DNA of 64,000 bases. Source: Rhizobium sp. BK650 (GTDB lineage Bacteria > Pseudomonadota > Alphaproteobacteria > Rhizobiales > Rhizobiaceae). The notes beneath the pieces are model-generated. The model searched no databases, had not been told where the DNA came from, and saw only the letters and a list, made by a program, of their open reading frames with translations. Shown here piece by piece: positions 61,894-64,000 of this stretch. Each line of letters opens with the position of its first letter. Position 1 is the first letter of the stretch. Both the position numbers and the translations under genes were made by a program. Location of the stretch: contig NZ_JACIBK010000003.1 in assembly GCF_014195325.1 (NCBI RefSeq), forward strand, positions 434,001-498,000. Direction: 5' to 3'.

Positions 61894-62156
61894 ATCGTCC
61901 TCCTCCTCTGTTGGCACCATCTATGACATCGACCGGATCGTTTCGGAAGAGCCCTGGCGGCCTGGCCTGATCGGCATCTCACGCCATGACGCTGCCCGCC
62001 CGAGCGCGTGCCCGTCAGACTGCCTGATCCTTTATGACCACCTGGTGACGGCGCTTATTCCGCCGACATCGAAAATCACCGGTTGTCATCGTGCCGTCAT
62101 TGATGATGAGGATATCGGTCGGCACGATTGGGGATGATGGCGTGGATGCAAATGAA

Positions 62157-63367
62157 ATGACCAGAGAGAGGACCGCAGCTCCGCGGACAGGTACGCCTCA
62201 TGAGGTGTTCGGCGCCTTCCTCAAGCTGGGCCTCACGTCGTTTGGAGGACCGATCGCACATCTCGGCTATTTCCGCGACGAACTCGTGACGCGGCGGAAA
62301 TGGATCGACGAGAAAGGCTATGCCGATCTCGTCGCCCTCTGTCAGTTCCTTCCCGGTCCCGCATCGAGCCAGGTCGGTTTCGCCATGGGTCTCATGCGTG
62401 GCGGGCCGCTGGGGCGCTTGCGGCGTGGAGCGCATTCACGCTTCCGTCCGCGCTGATCCTGTTCATCTTCGCGACGGCCGCCACCGCACTCGACAATCCC
62501 GCCGGGCAGGGCCTGCTGCACGGATTGAAGCTCGTCGCCGTTGCGGTCGTGGCGCAGGCCGTCCGGGGCATGGCGCGATCACTGACGCCCGACAAGCCGC
62601 GCGCCGGCATCGCGCTGGCCGCAATATTCATGGTTATCTCAGGGGGATTGTTCGGCCAGCTTGCAGCCATCGTGCTAGGCGCCGTTTCAGGGCTCGTCCT
62701 TTGCCGCGGGGTCGCAGTCGAGCACAAGGAAGGTTTATCGTTCGGAATATCGAGATCTGCGGGCCTCGCCTGCCTGCTGGTCTTCCTGCTCCTGCTGTTC
62801 GGATTGCCGCTCATCATCTCCATCCTGGATACGCAGGGGCTGCGCCTTTTCGATGCCTTCTATCGCTCAGGCGCGCTGGTATTCGGCGGCGGGCATGTCG
62901 TCCTGCCGTTGCTCGAGGCCGAAGTGGTGAGGCCGGGCTGGGTTTCGGAAAACGCGTTTCTCGCCGGTTATGGCGTTGCGCAGGCGGTGCCCGGTCCGCT
63001 GTTTACCTTTTCGGCTTATCTCGGGGCCGTGACGGGGCCGTCTCCCAATGGCATCACCGGTGCTGCTATCGCTCTGGTCGCCATTTTTCTGCCCGGCTTT
63101 CTGCTGCTGCTCGGGACGCTACCTTTCTGGGACAGGCTCAGCGCCTATCTGCTGGCACAGGCAGCGATGCGAGGCGCAAACGCCGCCGTAGTCGGCGTGC
63201 TGGGTGCGGCACTCTACAGCCCGGTATGGACAAGCGCGGTTCTCACATCGGCCGATTTTGCCCTCGCGCTCTCCGGCTTCCTTCTGTTGGTCGTCTGGAA
63301 GGCGCCGCCATGGATTGTCGTGCTGCTGATGGCGGCGAGTGCGATTCTGTTGCAGGTCGTCGCCTGA
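62157..63367 (+). pseudogene. chrA: Chromate transporter ChrA, interrupted by a one-base frameshift
   Basis: The first frame (from 62157) reads VFGAFLKLGLTSFGGPIAHL, GYFRDELVTRRKWIDEKGYA and LCQFLPGPASSQVGFAMGLM, the N-terminal CHR signature. After RGGPLG the frame is lost. A second frame resumes at once with ALAAWSAFTLPSALILFIF and runs to 63367, including LVFGGGHVVLPLLEAEVV and GVAQAVPGPLFTFSAYLGAV of the second CHR half. The switch falls in a run of four G (62411-62414); one extra G would restore a 403-residue ChrA, a normal length. Either a recent mutation or a homopolymer sequencing error. Confidence 0.85.
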
Positions 63368-63390
63368 ACTGTATCTGCCGGGAAACGCTT

Positions 63391-64000
63391 CTATAGCAAA
63401 GCGGCTTGCACCGCCGCCCATGCCGCCCGGCCCAGCCTAGCATCCGCAATGTCGGTTCCGCCATGGGCATGAAGGCTGGAGCGAGGCGTCGCTTCGCCGG
63501 GGAGTAATACGCGATGGCCTGCCTCCTGGTCAACGATCAGTGACACTGGCCTGCCGCTGTCCTCGCGGCGACGGGCTAGCTCGCGCGCGAATTCATCCGA
63601 CGGCCAGAGCGCATCGTCTGCGCCAGCTATGAGCACAAGGTCCGCGGCGGCTCTCTCGACCGGAATCCGCGCCTGTCGCAGGGTTTCCTCGTCCGTCGTC
63701 AGGCATTGTTGGAAGAAGGAGCGATAGGATACCAGCCCATCACGATAGACCCGTTTCCAAGAGGGCGCGGCAGGCACGAAATCCAGCGGCTCTCCCTTCC
63801 ATGACCATGACGAGCGTTCCGGCCAGGCGATGCCATCCTTGCCGGGACCGATATTGCCCCACACGACCGAGGTGGGGCTGATCGCAATCACGGCGCTGAT
63901 GCGAGGGTTTACGATGGATGTCAGCAAGGCCGCTTCGGCGCCTTTCGACGTTCCAATGAAGATGATGCGCCGGCATCCTCTAGCAATCAGATCGTCCGCG
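63391..64000 (-). CDS. BAAT/acyl-CoA thioester hydrolase-like alpha/beta hydrolase (partial, N-terminus outside window)
   Basis: This is the C-terminal part of a gene that begins beyond base 64000; about 203 residues are visible. The nucleophile elbow is IIFIGTSKGAEAALLTS (G-T-S-K-G). The acidic residue is in LVLIAGADDALWPSDEFARE, and the catalytic His in QEAGHRVLLPGE. ISAVIAISPTSVVWGNIGPG and the mid segment WKGEPLDFVPA fit the BAAT C-terminal family. The reaction would be acyl-CoA thioester hydrolysis or acyl transfer; the substrate is unknown. Confidence 0.78.
   Translation of the reverse strand, partial: ADDLIARGCRRIIFIGTSKGAEAALLTSIVNPRISAVIAISPTSVVWGNIGPGKDGIAWPERSSWSWKGEPLDFVPAAPSWKRVYRDGLVSYRSFFQQCLTTDEETLRQARIPVERAAADLVLIAGADDALWPSDEFARELARRREDSGRPVSLIVDQEAGHRVLLPGEATPRSSLHAHGGTDIADARLGRAAWAAVQAALL

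Noticed and set aside
61894..62156. Short open frames before chrA on both strands (for example one reading to 62137)
   Set aside because: No clear start signal or recognisable domain; probably intergenic.

Overview
The window looks like the chromosome of a Rhizobium/Agrobacterium-group alphaproteobacterium. Support comes from high-GC coding sequence, a Rhizobiales-type porin (Porin_2/RopA class), the Usg protein, a DUF1127 protein, a PdhS/PleC-like histidine kinase, aerobic-type late cobalamin genes, an EcfG-like stress promoter and a RIME-like intergenic inverted repeat. I see no phage, insertion sequence, CRISPR array, rRNA or tRNA.

Layout. 1-2822: a cut-off NAD(P)-dependent oxidoreductase, an AraC regulator and a divergent aldo/keto reductase. 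2875-5759: an aspartic protease, a DUF1289 protein and cobS on one strand, divergent from cobT. 5760-8056: a SnoaL-like gene remnant, dgkA, an SGNH/sialate-O-acetylesterase-like gene that looks acquired, and a gene-poor stretch. 8057-11438: histidine kinase, thermonuclease, UDG-like protein, Lrp regulator. 11439-13338: a long structured intergenic region, then the major porin. 13782-16280: LysR, AlkD-like repair protein, 3-hydroxyisobutyrate-dehydrogenase-like enzyme. 16545-21779: an alkanesulfonate (ssu) operon with two tandem substrate-binding-protein genes, ssuD, ssuC and ssuB. 21956-26518: GST, a TPR-methyltransferase, Usg and a polar amino-acid ABC transporter that has no ATPase gene beside it. 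26844-29141: a large OmpA-family protein with a long Pro/Ala/Glu/Gln-rich segment. 29234-31584: RIME-like repeat, mobB, mobA and a DMT transporter; moaA lies further on at 36233. 31892-41712: chemoreceptor, csbD, two overlapping GNAT genes, moaA, DUF971, LtrA, a MarR/hydrolase divergent pair, a PPOX flavoprotein and a GFA protein. 41920-45490: a cation antiporter, a two-TM K+ channel, an ArsR-SRPBCC-GFA operon and a 2'-5' RNA-ligase-like protein. 45505-51466: DUF1127, LysR, small secreted proteins, a 49-residue basic protein, NmrA-like and AraC proteins and a ThDP enzyme. 51572-57964: a haloacetate-dehalogenase-like hydrolase, LysR/MFS divergent pair, and a ClC channel divergent from two tandem MarR paralogues. 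58237-61143: a Tat-exported arylsulfatase convergent with a Cys-rich/OmpA-like operon. 61258-64000: a LysE exporter, a chrA gene broken by a one-base frameshift, and a cut-off BAAT-like hydrolase.

Functional threads. Sulfur scavenging appears twice (the ssu operon and the arylsulfatase). Molybdenum-cofactor synthesis (mobA, mobB, moaA) and late cobalamin synthesis (cobS, cobT) are present. Several regulators sit beside visible operator-like palindromes: MarR at 39505, ArsR at 43571, LysR at 53516 and MarR at 57000. The least expected signal is a 12-base box, identical in both copies, upstream of the arylsulfatase gene and of the facing Cys-rich/OmpA-like operon. It suggests the two units form one co-regulated cell-envelope module. 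All functional calls rest on motif recognition by eye; no database search was run.
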